Shown piece after piece: positions 25,459-34,495 of a stretch of DNA of 64,000 nt. The translations under genes were made by a program, and so were the position numbers. The notes below the pieces were generated by a model. It did no database searches. It was not told where the DNA came from and saw only the letters and a list, made by a program, of their open reading frames with translations. The DNA is from an uncultured Sphaerochaeta sp. (GTDB lineage: Bacteria; Spirochaetota; Spirochaetia; Sphaerochaetales; Sphaerochaetaceae), in assembly GCF_963667405.1 (NCBI RefSeq), contig NZ_OY763408.1, forward strand, positions 2,627,757 to 2,691,756. The letters are read 5' to 3'. Position 1 is the stretch's first letter. Each line of letters begins with the position of its first letter.

Positions 25459-26805
25459 ATGCTTCTAGATTTCTCAGTTACCAACTACAAGGTATTCAAA
25501 GAAACAGCACAATTGAACCTACATGCTTCAAACTACGACAAAGCGACACATGAACAAAGCAATGTGTACGTTGATCAGGAAAAAAGTCTGCGAATCCTCA
25601 GGTCAGCGGTTGTCTACGGAGCCAATGCATCGGGGAAAACGAAGCTGTTTGAATCCTTGGCATTTCTCAAGCGTTTTGTTCTCGAGTCTTCCAAGGAGAG
25701 TCAACAAGGAACAACAATCGATATCCAACCGTTTCTGTTGTCTGATACGACCAAAGATGCACCAACTGAGTTGGAAATCGTTTTTCTCCATGATGGAAGT
25801 GTGTACAGGTATGGATTTGAGGTTACCAGAACAGCAGTTCTTGCTGAATGGCTCTTCGTGAAACCAAAGTCTCGCGAAATCCAGATTTTCTATCGTGATA
25901 CCGTAGAGAACACGTTGGAAACCCACGCAAAGCTTTTCAGAAAAGGCAGCTTGCTTCAAGAAGAAAGCTTGGTACGGGACAATGCCCTTATGCTCTCAGT
26001 TGCAGCCCAGTTCAACGACGAGCTTTGCAGCAAGGTAGTGACCTGGTTTGCAGAACATCTCACCGTTGTCTCCAGCATTGCTGAGGACAGGTACAAGGGA
26101 TATACCATGATGAAAAATGATCAGGAGCATTTTCATCAGAAGCTTATGCATCTTATGAATGTCGCTGATTTTTCCATCCAGGACATCCGTTCAAAGGCTC
26201 TCGATCCAGAGACTCTCTCTGAGGACATGCCTGCTGAGGTAAAGGAGCGAATCCTCCAAAGGCTTGTTCATGAACATGCGAAAATCTACGACACGTGCGA
26301 AACCATTCATCATGTGTATGACCAGCATAATCACATCGCAGGTTCAACCAACTTCTCCTTGGATAAGGATGAGTCCCATGGAACCCAGCGATTCTTCTAT
26401 CTTGCAGGCCCGATCCTTGATACGCTTGAAAATGGAAAGACACTTTTCATTGATGAATTCGATGCCCGACTTCATCCCATTCTGGTCCTTCAATTATTCT
26501 CGCTATTCAATAACCCTGCCATCAACATGAAGGGAGCCCAGCTGGTCATTACTACACAGAATTCCATTCTGTTGCAGTCAGGCGTATTACGCAAGGATCA
26601 GGTTTGGTTTGTGGAGAAAGACAGATTTGAAGCTGCTCACCTCTACAGCCTTGCTGATTTCAAATCTACATTGGCACGAAAGCGTGACAACTATGAGGAT
26701 TACTACCTGCGTGGCAGATATGGAGCGATTCCCTCGGTGAATTTGGCACAATCCTTTGGGGAAGAAGCAGGCGAGCAGGAGTCGAAATGGCCAGCAGAGA
26801 AGTAG
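25459..26805 (+). CDS. RloA/AbiLi-like AAA ATPase (copy 2)
   Basis: A 448-residue ATPase of the same type as the one at 4.2 kb. Walker A is VYGANASGKTKL (about residue 54), Walker B TLFIDEFDARLHP (about 330), then LVITTQNSILL where the switch region lies (Gln in place of the usual His). AAAGGCGG precedes the ATG. Its partner rloB gene overlaps the end by 19 bases and is broken by an insertion sequence, so this ATPase is probably left without a partner. The copies at 4.2 and 25.5 kb are clearly divergent, so they were acquired separately rather than duplicated recently. Confidence 0.75.
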   Translation: MLLDFSVTNYKVFKETAQLNLHASNYDKATHEQSNVYVDQEKSLRILRSAVVYGANASGKTKLFESLAFLKRFVLESSKESQQGTTIDIQPFLLSDTTKDAPTELEIVFLHDGSVYRYGFEVTRTAVLAEWLFVKPKSREIQIFYRDTVENTLETHAKLFRKGSLLQEESLVRDNALMLSVAAQFNDELCSKVVTWFAEHLTVVSSIAEDRYKGYTMMKNDQEHFHQKLMHLMNVADFSIQDIRSKALDPETLSEDMPAEVKERILQRLVHEHAKIYDTCETIHHVYDQHNHIAGSTNFSLDKDESHGTQRFFYLAGPILDTLENGKTLFIDEFDARLHPILVLQLFSLFNNPAINMKGAQLVITTQNSILLQSGVLRKDQVWFVEKDRFEAAHLYSLADFKSTLARKRDNYEDYYLRGRYGAIPSVNLAQSFGEEAGEQESKWPAEK

Positions 26806-27141
26806 AAAAACGAAGACGCCAAGAAAAGCATTCATCCAAACGAAAAGCACCACGTCTTGCCATCTTGCCAACCATCCTGATCGTATGTGAAGGGAAAAAC
26901 ACAGAACCATCCTATTTCAATGCAATGAAGTTCAAATCTGCCACAATTGAAGCTGTTGGAGAAGGGTATAATACCGTCTCCTTGGTAGAACGAGCTGCAG
27001 TATTGGCAAAAAGGAAAACATATGAAGAAGTTTGGTGCGTCTTTGACAAGGATGACTTCTCTGACTCAGATTTTAACCAAGCCATAACCAGAGCAAAAAA
27101 GTACGGATATCATGTTGCATATTCCAATCAAGCTTTTGAGT

Positions 27142-27149
27142 ACTGGATC
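27142..27149. repeat. IS66 target-site duplication, left copy
   Basis: ACTGGATC occurs directly before the left end of the IS66-type element and again directly after its right end, at 29700-29707. Eight bases is the duplication length usual for IS66. Confidence 0.92.
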
Positions 27150-27232
27150 GTAAGCGGGCTATAAATCCCAATTTGAAACCGACAACTCCGTCGATAGACT
27201 GACTTCAAGCATCAATCACGGAGAAGCAAGCG

Positions 27233-27559
27233 ATGAAGTATTCAAGGGTAGAAAAGCAGGAGCACGTGGAGCGGGCTAAGGCTAGGGTCGAAAAGAAGGA
27301 AGATTCTTTCGCCTCGTATGCAAAGAGGAGTGGTATTTCCAGGTCAGCCTTTTATAAATGGTTACGGGAATACGGGTCCACCCATACCAGTGAGCATCAG
27401 GCATCGGATGGGGGCATGGTGAACCTCGGGAAACCGAGGGCCTCTGCTGTTGAGAAGCAACCATTCATAGTCGAGTACTACGGGTCGAAGATAGAGGTAA
27501 GTTCAACAAACGATCTGGTTGCCCTGCTGAAGGGAATCAGGAAAGCAAGTTCTACCTAG
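27233..27559 (+). CDS. IS66-associated TnpA-like HTH protein
   Basis: A 108-residue protein with a helix-turn-helix of the IS3/IS66 orfA kind: FASYAKRSGISRSAFYKWLREYG (about residues 24-46 in part). The C-terminal half ends in a short segment like those of IS66 TnpA (IEVSSTNDLVALLKGIR). It runs opposite to tnpB and tnpC and its end overlaps the end of tnpC by eight bases. It lies within the element, 83 bases from the left terminus. It is probably an accessory factor for transposition, but the inverted position is unusual. Confidence 0.7.
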   Translation: MKYSRVEKQEHVERAKARVEKKEDSFASYAKRSGISRSAFYKWLREYGSTHTSEHQASDGGMVNLGKPRASAVEKQPFIVEYYGSKIEVSSTNDLVALLKGIRKASST

Positions 27560-29207
27560 TGGCGCCGACGAAGCTGTAGGGGGAGATCCTCCCTGGATCG
27601 GCTTTGGCAGCCAAGCGCCGCTTGCGGACCTCGTCCAGCCGTGAGAGATCTATCTTCCATGGCAGAAGGGCTTCCCACTGCTCGTCGGTGCTGCAGCCGG
27701 GACCGAAAGTGCACAGGGCCTCCACATAATCCAGGGGATTCAGGGCCTGCCTCTTGGCAGTCTCGATCATCGAATAGAAAAAGGCTGAGGCATCTGCACC
27801 GTCGACGGATTGAGAGAACAGCCAATTTTTGCGACCTGTCGCAAATGCCTTGGCAACCAATTCGCACGCATTGTTCGAGGGGGTCGCCTCGACGACATCC
27901 AGGTAGGTCCTCATGTACGGCTTGTAGGTATCCAGATAATCGAGGGCCTTGCCCATCGCCCCTTTCGGGGCGTACTGCCTGCGGGTCTCATCGGCCATGG
28001 CATACACGCTGTCTATGACCTGCCCGGATTCCTGCTTCCTGGCGGCAAGGAACTGGTCGGCCGACAGTTCTCCGCTATGCAGCTTCTTCCGGTACTGCTC
28101 GTCGATGTCATAGAGCTTGGCCACTTCCTTGACTATCCTCAGCGCATTGACGTCGTGCTTGTTGATCTTGAGTATCTTCTTCAGCTGCCGAACCGCATGG
28201 ACCCAGCAGACGCAATGCTTGTCGTAGGAGAGATAGCCCTTCAGACCGTCGGTCATCAGGTGGGATGTGTAGTTGTATTTGCCGATATCCTCGAACAAGA
28301 CCTCACGCGAACGTCCCTGGATGTAGTCCAGCAGCACAAGGCTGTGCGTCTTGCGCGTCTGCTCGTCGTAGCTGTCCCCGATGGTTATGTACATGAACCC
28401 GCTCTTCGAGACCTTGCCGGTCGGCCCCCTTACGTCAAGCACCGACACATTGGTCTCGTCCTTGCTCAGGAAGGCTGAGCGGTAGACCCGTTTCTTGAAG
28501 TAACCCATGAAGGGCAGCAGCTGCTCATAGTAGGTTATCACCCAGGAGGCCAGCTTCTGCCTCGAGAGGAAGTAGCCTTCCCTGCGGAAGATTTCCTCCT
28601 GCCGGTACAGGGGCAGGTGGTCGTCGAACTTGCTCACCACCACGCCGGCCACCAGGCTCGGTGAGGCCCCGAGGGCCGATGTCTTGGCAGGCAGCAGGAC
28701 TCTTTTGCCGTCCTTGCCCGCATCCACATCCAAGGCCTTGTACTGGGGGTAGTGATGGCGTTCGACCACCATCTTGCGCGGGATCATTGCCAGCTTGTCG
28801 ATGATCTTGTCCTCGACCCTGGTCAGGACGATGCCGTCCTTGCCGACCAAGGTGTCTGCGGCGCCTTCGGTATGGAACACATCGCATACCGGTGCATCTG
28901 CGGGGGCGCTGCAGGCATTGACTCTCTCCCGGACCTTCCGGCTGTGGGCTGCGACCTCGGTGGTCTGATCCGGCTCGGGCTGGCTGGAGAGCACCGAGTC
29001 GAGGATCTCCAGCTCCTGGAACAGCCAGCCCATCTGTTCGGATGAGGGACAGTAGCGCTCGGCTGTCTTGAGCTTGACCAGCTCCTTGAGCTCTGCGATT
29101 TCCTCGTTCTGTGTCTGGACAATTGAAGTAAGGTTGAGCACCAGCGCAGCCAGTTCATCCGGCTGCATTTTTACTAGATCTTCTTTCCTTAACTTCTTCT
29201 CTATCAT
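27552..29207 (-). CDS. IS66-family transposase TnpC
   Basis: A roughly 551-residue DDE transposase of IS66. After an N-terminal coiled-coil and zinc-finger-like region come the catalytic Asp in LSKDETNVSVLD (about 250), the second Asp in LMTDGLKGYLSY (about 310) and the Glu in SNNACELVAKAFATGRKNWL (about 460), in the family-typical NNxxE...GRKNWLF context. The chosen ATG gives MIEKKLRKEDLV; an ATG six codons earlier is possible. The gene is intact and follows tnpB on the same strand. Confidence 0.9.
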   Translation of the reverse strand: MIEKKLRKEDLVKMQPDELAALVLNLTSIVQTQNEEIAELKELVKLKTAERYCPSSEQMGWLFQELEILDSVLSSQPEPDQTTEVAAHSRKVRERVNACSAPADAPVCDVFHTEGAADTLVGKDGIVLTRVEDKIIDKLAMIPRKMVVERHHYPQYKALDVDAGKDGKRVLLPAKTSALGASPSLVAGVVVSKFDDHLPLYRQEEIFRREGYFLSRQKLASWVITYYEQLLPFMGYFKKRVYRSAFLSKDETNVSVLDVRGPTGKVSKSGFMYITIGDSYDEQTRKTHSLVLLDYIQGRSREVLFEDIGKYNYTSHLMTDGLKGYLSYDKHCVCWVHAVRQLKKILKINKHDVNALRIVKEVAKLYDIDEQYRKKLHSGELSADQFLAARKQESGQVIDSVYAMADETRRQYAPKGAMGKALDYLDTYKPYMRTYLDVVEATPSNNACELVAKAFATGRKNWLFSQSVDGADASAFFYSMIETAKRQALNPLDYVEALCTFGPGCSTDEQWEALLPWKIDLSRLDEVRKRRLAAKADPGRISPYSFVGATR

Positions 29208-29279
29208 GGAGTAATGATAGCACATAACGAAGTTTTGCTCAATGGTTCTGGAAGAATTATTGCCTTTTGGGCCATCATC

Positions 29280-29630
29280 TTAGCCTACATACCTCGGGCT
29301 GAGAACCGGGAACCTCCTGAAGACATCATAGCCTTTGAGCAACAACAGAAGGTCGGAGATTTCAATCTGCAAAGCTTCTTCTTCCGTGTTGGGCCATTTG
29401 AAAGACGAGCCGCATTCGAGACGCTTTATGATCTCAATCCAGCCGTTTCGGTCCCAGACGATCGCTTTGATTGTTCGCTTGGTTCCGCCGCAGAACAGGA
29501 ATACCGCTTTTGCAAAAGGCTCAAGCTTCATCTCATATTGCACGATGAGTGCCAGCGAAGGCGAGCATTTGCGCATATCGGTTGCCCCGGGTTTGACGTA
29601 GAAATCATAATCCTCAAACCGTATTTCCAT
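29280..29630 (-). CDS. tnpB: IS66-family accessory protein TnpB (Orf2)
   Basis: A 116-residue IS66 Orf2 protein. Family marks are YVKPGATDMRKC near the N-terminus, AVFLFCGGTKRTIKAIVWDRNGW in the centre (residues about 42-64) and LKGYDV near the end. TnpB is needed together with TnpC for IS66 transposition; its biochemical role is unclear. It is the first minus-strand gene from the right end. Confidence 0.88.
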   Translation of the reverse strand: MEIRFEDYDFYVKPGATDMRKCSPSLALIVQYEMKLEPFAKAVFLFCGGTKRTIKAIVWDRNGWIEIIKRLECGSSFKWPNTEEEALQIEISDLLLLLKGYDVFRRFPVLSPRYVG

Positions 29631-29699
29631 CTTATGCCTCCGGACTAGAGGATAGAAGTTCTCAGATTGATTTTGAATCGTGATTTATAGTGCGCTTAC

Positions 29700-29707
29700 A
29701 CTGGATC
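29700..29707. repeat. IS66 target-site duplication, right copy
   Basis: ACTGGATC, directly after the right terminus, identical to 27142-27149. Confidence 0.92.
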
Positions 29708-30045
29708 TTGCTTCATTTCAATGATCATGCAGGAGGACCTCTTCAGAGAACAGCATATCAGGCTATGATCAATGAAGCGATCAATCCTTTGGGAGCCACG
29801 TATTCCAAAGAAGACAAACTGGTCAATGGTCCACTATTTCATCTGATGTTCAGCAATGACTGTGATACAGGAAAAGAGCGCTCACAACTGGCGATCCAAC
29901 GTGCGAAGAGAATCTATGGCCTTTTCGACCACAGGTCCCCAGCGAAAGAGGAGTCATCTACCACAGTCTTTCAATTGCTTGAACATATCCTCTCATTCAA
30001 GCGGTATTGAGTAGGTAAGAAGTGGTTTTCCATGAGTATGAAATG

Positions 30046-30079
30046 CCGGAGATTGCAATACGCGTCATACAATCTCCGG
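30046..30079 (+). repeat. 34-bp island-flanking direct repeat, right copy
   Basis: It matches 25247-25280 at 32 of 34 positions. Its own ends form a perfect 10-bp inverted repeat (CCGGAGATTG and CAATCTCCGG). It lies between the end of the broken rloB and the stop of the convergent FG-GAP gene. It has no T-tract, so it is not a typical terminator. Confidence 0.8.
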
Positions 30080-30090
30080 CATACTATTCT

Positions 30091-32094
30091 TTATACAAAC
30101 CTTGGGAAGCAGAACTCACCCCGGTAGTTGGAAGCATTGTAGAGCGGGTACTTGATCGGAAGGTAGGTCTGCTCCCGCTTGGGCTGCTCACGGTCCTGGG
30201 TATAGACCCACAGCTCATGCCGGTCCCAGACCACCACCTCATCACGCTCATCACCACAGACATCAAGGACCTCACAGCAGAGGGTTGGATGGCCGTCCTC
30301 GGGGAACGGGACCACAATGTCCCCCTCCCCGTCCATCAGCCCGCCCTCGCGCGGATCGGTACTGAGCAGGACCAGATCCCGTCCTGTTCCCTCCCAGTTC
30401 ACCGGAGCGATGACCGCCCCGTTTGAGCGAAGCTCACGGAGCCACAGTTGCTCACCCTTGCAATCGTGCATATACACAATCCCCTGGCTCCCCCAGTAGG
30501 TGGTGGTGCAAATCTGAAGCCCCCTTTGGTCGGGAAGGTAGTTGCCCACACTGATGCGCTGTCCATGCCCGTTGATCGTACGCTTGAGAATCGTCCCGTC
30601 GCTGCGCAGCAGCATGAACCCCTCCCAGCCCGAGACGATGGCCAGCAGCTCATCCTCATCCGGATCGATCGGTCCGATGACTATCTCATCGGTATGGTCG
30701 ATGGAGATGGGAAGCTCCCACAGAAGCTTTCCCTTGCTGTCGATCATATTGTAGCAGCTGAAGATCTCGTCCTTGCCATCCTTGTTGAAGTCATAGGCAT
30801 AGGGAAAGTGGCCGGTATTGTTGTGGGAGAAATGCCATAAAAGGTTGAACTGGTCATCATAGATCCACAACCGCGCATACCGATCCTTGATCAGCAGATC
30901 GCTCGGCCTCTCCTTGCCGCTGACATTCACGATCCTGATCGCATCCACATTCAGATGCTCGAAAGCATGATGGCCGAACTCCACCCCGCACAGATCATCC
31001 GCTTTCTCCAGATTCAGCGGAGTATCCATCTGTCGTTTGACTTTTCCGGTCTCCCCATCAAGGATGAAGAGCTTGAAATCCCAGCTGGCGATGACCTCAT
31101 CACAGCCATCCCCGTCGATGTCGTAGATCTGGAAGGGAAGATCGGTGGTGAGCTGCTCAACCTCCTCGTCATCGCGAGGCTCTCCCAGCTGCCAGAGCAC
31201 CTTTCCCGTCTCAAGGCTGACGGCAGTCAGGCAGCTGATCACCGGATAGCGGTCCTTGTACACCCGTCTCTGGTTCTGGGCCATGACGAAGAACAGCTCC
31301 TCCGTACCACCGAGGTGGCCGAAGCGGATCTGCCTTCCCGCCCCAAAGTCCTTGAGGTCGATGGTGCGCGCAAGGCGCATCTTCGGCAAGGATTCCTGTT
31401 TCTTTGCAATGCGTTCTTGCTGCTGCTGCTTCAAGTCAGCCAACCGCTCTCCCTCATAGCTGGTGGTGCGCACCACCACCGAAGCATACTGGGTGGGCAT
31501 GCAGCCGCAGAGGGCGATGCACCCGTTGCCATAGCGCTTGTCCAGCAAGGAGAGCACTTCCCTCCCTTCGTACTCCACCCGTATTGCAGCACCTTGGACA
31601 ATGATGGCTACCTGCTGCAAACCTTCGGTCGACCAGGAGAGAGCAATCTTCTTGAGGGTGGTACGCTCCAAGAGCTCCACGCTCTGCACCTCAAGCCCCC
31701 CTGCGGTAAAAAAGAGACCATAGTGGTGCAGACTGGACTGGTAGCGGAACAGGATGCCGCTGAACAGGTCCTTGGAAAGCGGACGCAACGAGACTTCCAG
31801 GCGGTAGTCCTGCCATGCCACATCCCCTGCCACCAAGGTGGGCAGCGACCCCTTCTCAACCGGCTCCTGGATGCGGGAGAGCTCCATCCGATGACTGCCG
31901 TCCAACAGGGGGTTGGTCACCAGCCAGGTGGGACCCTTGTAGGTATAGTTGGCGATGGGGTCGTACCAGAGGCCGGTGTACCCGGGATTGGGATAGCAGT
32001 GGTACTCTCCCATGGCAGAGTGCTCCCGGTCATACGGGAATGGGCCGAGGGGAAAGAAGGAAAAATCCTCTTGAAGCAAGATATGTTCGTACAC
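30091..32094 (-). CDS. FG-GAP beta-propeller protein, rhamnogalacturonan-lyase-like
   Basis: A 667-residue protein. The N-terminal third (about 1-215) looks like a concanavalin-type jelly-roll. The rest is a beta-propeller of FG-GAP/VCBS-type repeats with Asp-rich calcium loops such as YDIDGDGCDEVIA, YDFNKDGKDEIFS and PIDPDEDELLAI. The overall style recalls PL11 rhamnogalacturonan lyases and their relatives, but no catalytic assignment is possible. No signal peptide is visible, so it would be cytoplasmic unless exported otherwise. A GTG start is preferred because AAGGAG lies six bases before it. It ends a leftward operon with a Gfo/Idh oxidoreductase in a plant-polysaccharide locus. Confidence 0.55.
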   Translation of the reverse strand: MYEHILLQEDFSFFPLGPFPYDREHSAMGEYHCYPNPGYTGLWYDPIANYTYKGPTWLVTNPLLDGSHRMELSRIQEPVEKGSLPTLVAGDVAWQDYRLEVSLRPLSKDLFSGILFRYQSSLHHYGLFFTAGGLEVQSVELLERTTLKKIALSWSTEGLQQVAIIVQGAAIRVEYEGREVLSLLDKRYGNGCIALCGCMPTQYASVVVRTTSYEGERLADLKQQQQERIAKKQESLPKMRLARTIDLKDFGAGRQIRFGHLGGTEELFFVMAQNQRRVYKDRYPVISCLTAVSLETGKVLWQLGEPRDDEEVEQLTTDLPFQIYDIDGDGCDEVIASWDFKLFILDGETGKVKRQMDTPLNLEKADDLCGVEFGHHAFEHLNVDAIRIVNVSGKERPSDLLIKDRYARLWIYDDQFNLLWHFSHNNTGHFPYAYDFNKDGKDEIFSCYNMIDSKGKLLWELPISIDHTDEIVIGPIDPDEDELLAIVSGWEGFMLLRSDGTILKRTINGHGQRISVGNYLPDQRGLQICTTTYWGSQGIVYMHDCKGEQLWLRELRSNGAVIAPVNWEGTGRDLVLLSTDPREGGLMDGEGDIVVPFPEDGHPTLCCEVLDVCGDERDEVVVWDRHELWVYTQDREQPKREQTYLPIKYPLYNASNYRGEFCFPRFV

Positions 32095-32115
32095 AAGCAA
32101 CTCCTTGGGGCGGTA

Positions 32116-33405
32116 CTACCAGGTGAGCAGGGAATCGACATCAACCGGAAGCGAGCTGGCGATCGACTTGTTCGCCGCAATTCCGGTCAGGATGGAACGC
32201 AACCCATCGGTATGGTCAGCTTTCCGCTTCAGCGGATCGAAGGGAGGATCGGGGAGGAAGATGTCATCGAGCATGGTGGGGTCTCCTCCGCCATGGCCTC
32301 CGCTCTTTGTCTCGATCTCCACCTCGTAAGGGGTGTCGAGCAGCGGGCAGACGCGGATCTTGTGAAACACCGTCGCCCCCTCATCGCACATCTTTCCCCC
32401 GGCATTGATGTAGGGTTTCTCCAAGGCTGAGTACTCGATGCGGCCCTTGCTGCCGTTGATTGCCACATTGAAGCCCTCCCAGGGCAGGTAGGTGTTGAGG
32501 CTGTAGCTCATCATCGCCCCGCTCTTGTACTTGACCAGGACAGACATCGTGTCCTCGATGCTGATATCATCACTGAAGACCGAGCGGTCACGGATGTAGC
32601 CGCTCTCCTCTTCTGCATCAAGATAGAGCCCCTTGAGCGTGGGATTGCTCTCCAGGTCGATGGCAAAGGGGTCGTCCTTGGCTTTCTCGCTGCCATGGCA
32701 GCGGTAGTAGAAATCGGTCACCCCGCGCTTCTGGGCAGCAGCCTGCCCATAGAAGTTCAGCGCGCCGAAGGCAAACACCGTCTTGGGCTGGGTGTCGAGC
32801 CAGAAATTGACCAGGTCGAAGTGGTGGGTCGACTTATGGACCAGAAGGCCACCGCTGTTGAGCTTGTTGCGGTGCCAGCGACGATAGTAGTCGGCACCAT
32901 GCTGGGTATTGAGCAACCACTCGAAGTGCACGGAGAAGACCGACCCGATGGTCCCATCGGCAATGAGGGAGCGGATCTTGGAGTGATGCGGGGCATAGCG
33001 GTAATTGAACGCCACCCGGATGCTTCTGCCTGTCCGTTTCTGTGCATCAAGGATGGCCTGGGCCTTTTCGCTGTCGATGGTGATGGGCTTTTCGCAGATG
33101 ACATCACAGCCCATCTCCATCGCCTTGATGATGTACTCGTCATGGGTTCGGTCGACGGTGGTGACAATGACCACATCGGGCTTGGTATCCTCAATCATCC
33201 GGTCAAATTCGCTGCTGTGGTAGGTGGGAACAGGCAGATGAGCGCACTGCGTGACAAGGATGGTGTTGGCATACTCCATCCGCTTGCGGCTCATGTCGCT
33301 GAAGGCCACCAAGCTGCTGCTTTCTTGATATCGTGTGGCGATCGCCTCGTAAAACATCCGGGCCCGACCACCGGTCCCGACCTGGGCATACCGCTTCTTT
33401 TCCAT
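32116..33405 (-). CDS. Gfo/Idh/MocA-family oxidoreductase
   Basis: A 429-residue NAD(P)-dependent sugar or polyol oxidoreductase. The Rossmann motif is AQVGTGGRARMFYEA (about residues 7-21) and the family EKP motif is in DVICEKPITID (about 93-103), with its catalytic Lys. The C-terminal half is the alpha/beta dimerisation and substrate domain. GGGAG lies nine bases before the ATG. It is the first gene of a leftward pair with the FG-GAP protein (21-base gap) and is close to the AraC regulator gene. The substrate is not recognisable; uronic or deoxy sugars are plausible from context. Confidence 0.82.
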   Translation of the reverse strand: MEKKRYAQVGTGGRARMFYEAIATRYQESSSLVAFSDMSRKRMEYANTILVTQCAHLPVPTYHSSEFDRMIEDTKPDVVIVTTVDRTHDEYIIKAMEMGCDVICEKPITIDSEKAQAILDAQKRTGRSIRVAFNYRYAPHHSKIRSLIADGTIGSVFSVHFEWLLNTQHGADYYRRWHRNKLNSGGLLVHKSTHHFDLVNFWLDTQPKTVFAFGALNFYGQAAAQKRGVTDFYYRCHGSEKAKDDPFAIDLESNPTLKGLYLDAEEESGYIRDRSVFSDDISIEDTMSVLVKYKSGAMMSYSLNTYLPWEGFNVAINGSKGRIEYSALEKPYINAGGKMCDEGATVFHKIRVCPLLDTPYEVEIETKSGGHGGGDPTMLDDIFLPDPPFDPLKRKADHTDGLRSILTGIAANKSIASSLPVDVDSLLTW

Positions 33406-33506
33406 GGTTCATACTCCCATTCATTCGCTGTTTGCACAGAAGTATACGACCAAACCGAGCAGTTGTCGTTGGCAGAAACCCAATGGAATTTATCCTTTTT
33501 CGTAGG

Positions 33507-34343
33507 TCAATAGTCAGTACGAGTAGTATGCCGAACCTTGGAGATATACTCCGAAGGGGAGATGCCCCCATGCATCTTGAAGAACCGGGAGAAGTATTGC
33601 AGGTTCTCAAAGCCCAGGCGCCAGCCGACCTCGCTGAGGGAGAGCTCGGTGTTCTGGATCAGGGAGAGGGAGTGCTCGAACTTCACCAAGTTGATGTACT
33701 TGATCGCAGACAGGCCGGTCTGCTTCTTGATCACCCTATAGAGGTAGTCCTGGTTGTAGCCGCACTCCTGGGCCATCTGCTGGAGACTGAAGGATGATCC
33801 CAGGTGGGTGTTGATGTAGGAGTCGACCATCTCCAGGACCTCGCTCTTGGTCCCAAGGGCACTTCCGCGCAGCTGGTGGATGGGGTTCGACTCATACAAG
33901 GGAAGGGAGTGCTCGAGGCAGAGACGGTTCATGGAGAGCAGGCACTCGGCCAAGAGGGCGGAGGACATCGCTTTGTAATGCAGGGCTTTGCGCTGTCCTT
34001 CCAGCACGATTCTGCTCAGGAGGCTGTAGATCAGGTTCTCCCGGTCACTGAACTTGGTCTCGATGTCCAGAAGGACCTCCTGCAGGTAGGGATCGCCGGC
34101 AGTGAACTTTACCTCCAGCATCTTCACCCCCTCCTTGCTCGTGGCCTTGAAGGCATGGTAGCGCCCCTTCCGGCAGAAGACGATGTCTCCGCTCTGCAGC
34201 TCATAGGGGACCCCATCGAAGTAGTTGCAGGCACTTCCGGCGATCACGAGCTGGACCTGGTAGTCGTCCTGGTGGTAGTGCTCCTCCTTGCCTGTCCCCA
34301 GCTTGTAGAAGAACCGTCCTGATGAGGTGATGCGTACATCCAT
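33507..34343 (-). CDS. AraC-family transcriptional regulator
   Basis: A 278-residue regulator with an N-terminal cupin sensor (about residues 10-100, with HYHQDDYQVQLV) and a C-terminal double helix-turn-helix (about 175-270: SLQQMAQECGYNQDYLYRVIKKQ... and ...EVGWRLGFENLQYFSRFFKMH). It is divergent from the binding-protein gene at 34.5 kb, with about 190 bases between starts. It probably activates the xylo-oligosaccharide type importer and GH3 operon when a sugar binds. The target promoter has a TATACT -10 box but no good -35, as expected for an activator-dependent promoter. Confidence 0.85.
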   Translation of the reverse strand: MDVRITSSGRFFYKLGTGKEEHYHQDDYQVQLVIAGSACNYFDGVPYELQSGDIVFCRKGRYHAFKATSKEGVKMLEVKFTAGDPYLQEVLLDIETKFSDRENLIYSLLSRIVLEGQRKALHYKAMSSALLAECLLSMNRLCLEHSLPLYESNPIHQLRGSALGTKSEVLEMVDSYINTHLGSSFSLQQMAQECGYNQDYLYRVIKKQTGLSAIKYINLVKFEHSLSLIQNTELSLSEVGWRLGFENLQYFSRFFKMHGGISPSEYISKVRHTTRTDY

Positions 34344-34495
34344 GGTCTGCTGTGCTCCCTTGTGCAGGTGGGATGATTCCTATATCCTGCCTTCAATCAT
34401 CCTATAAAAGAAGGGGAGAAGAGAACAAGTCCGTATCTACGAAAAAGTATAACTATTTTTCCCTTTCTGCTAACGACGGGAGAAAACTGCCCTCC

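Larger units (their letters stand above)
27150..29699. mobile_element. IS66-family insertion sequence, complete, 2,550 bp
   Basis: The ends are imperfect inverted repeats beginning GTAAGCG, two variable bases, then CTATAAATC; GTAAGCG is the usual IS66 terminus. An 8-bp duplication of ACTGGATC flanks it. It carries tnpB and tnpC on the minus strand and a tnpA-like gene on the plus strand at the opposite end, which is not the usual co-linear tnpA-tnpB-tnpC order. All three frames look intact, so the element may be functional. Confidence 0.92.
26787..30010 (+). pseudogene. rloB-like gene (copy 2) split by an IS66 element
   Basis: The 5' part (26787-27149, 121 codons) has IVCEGKNTEPSYFNAMK and VWCVFDKDDF and ends ...FEYWI. 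The 3' part (29708-30010) resumes in the same frame with LLHFNDHAGGPLQR and runs to a stop. Joined, after removing the element and one 8-bp duplication, they give one 221-residue RloB, the size of the intact copy at 5.5 kb. The junction falls inside the conserved FEYW/LLHF motif. As it stands the product is cut short inside the element after about 125 residues. Precise excision would restore the gene. Confidence 0.88.

Noticed and set aside
29690..30010. A separate small gene after the IS66 element
   Set aside because: Its frame and LLHF motif continue the rloB gene broken at 27149; the first codons lie in the element terminus and target duplication.
30046..30079. Terminator of the FG-GAP gene
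   Set aside because: The stem is good but neither side has a T-tract, and a near-identical copy lies at 25247, which points to a repeat and not a terminator.
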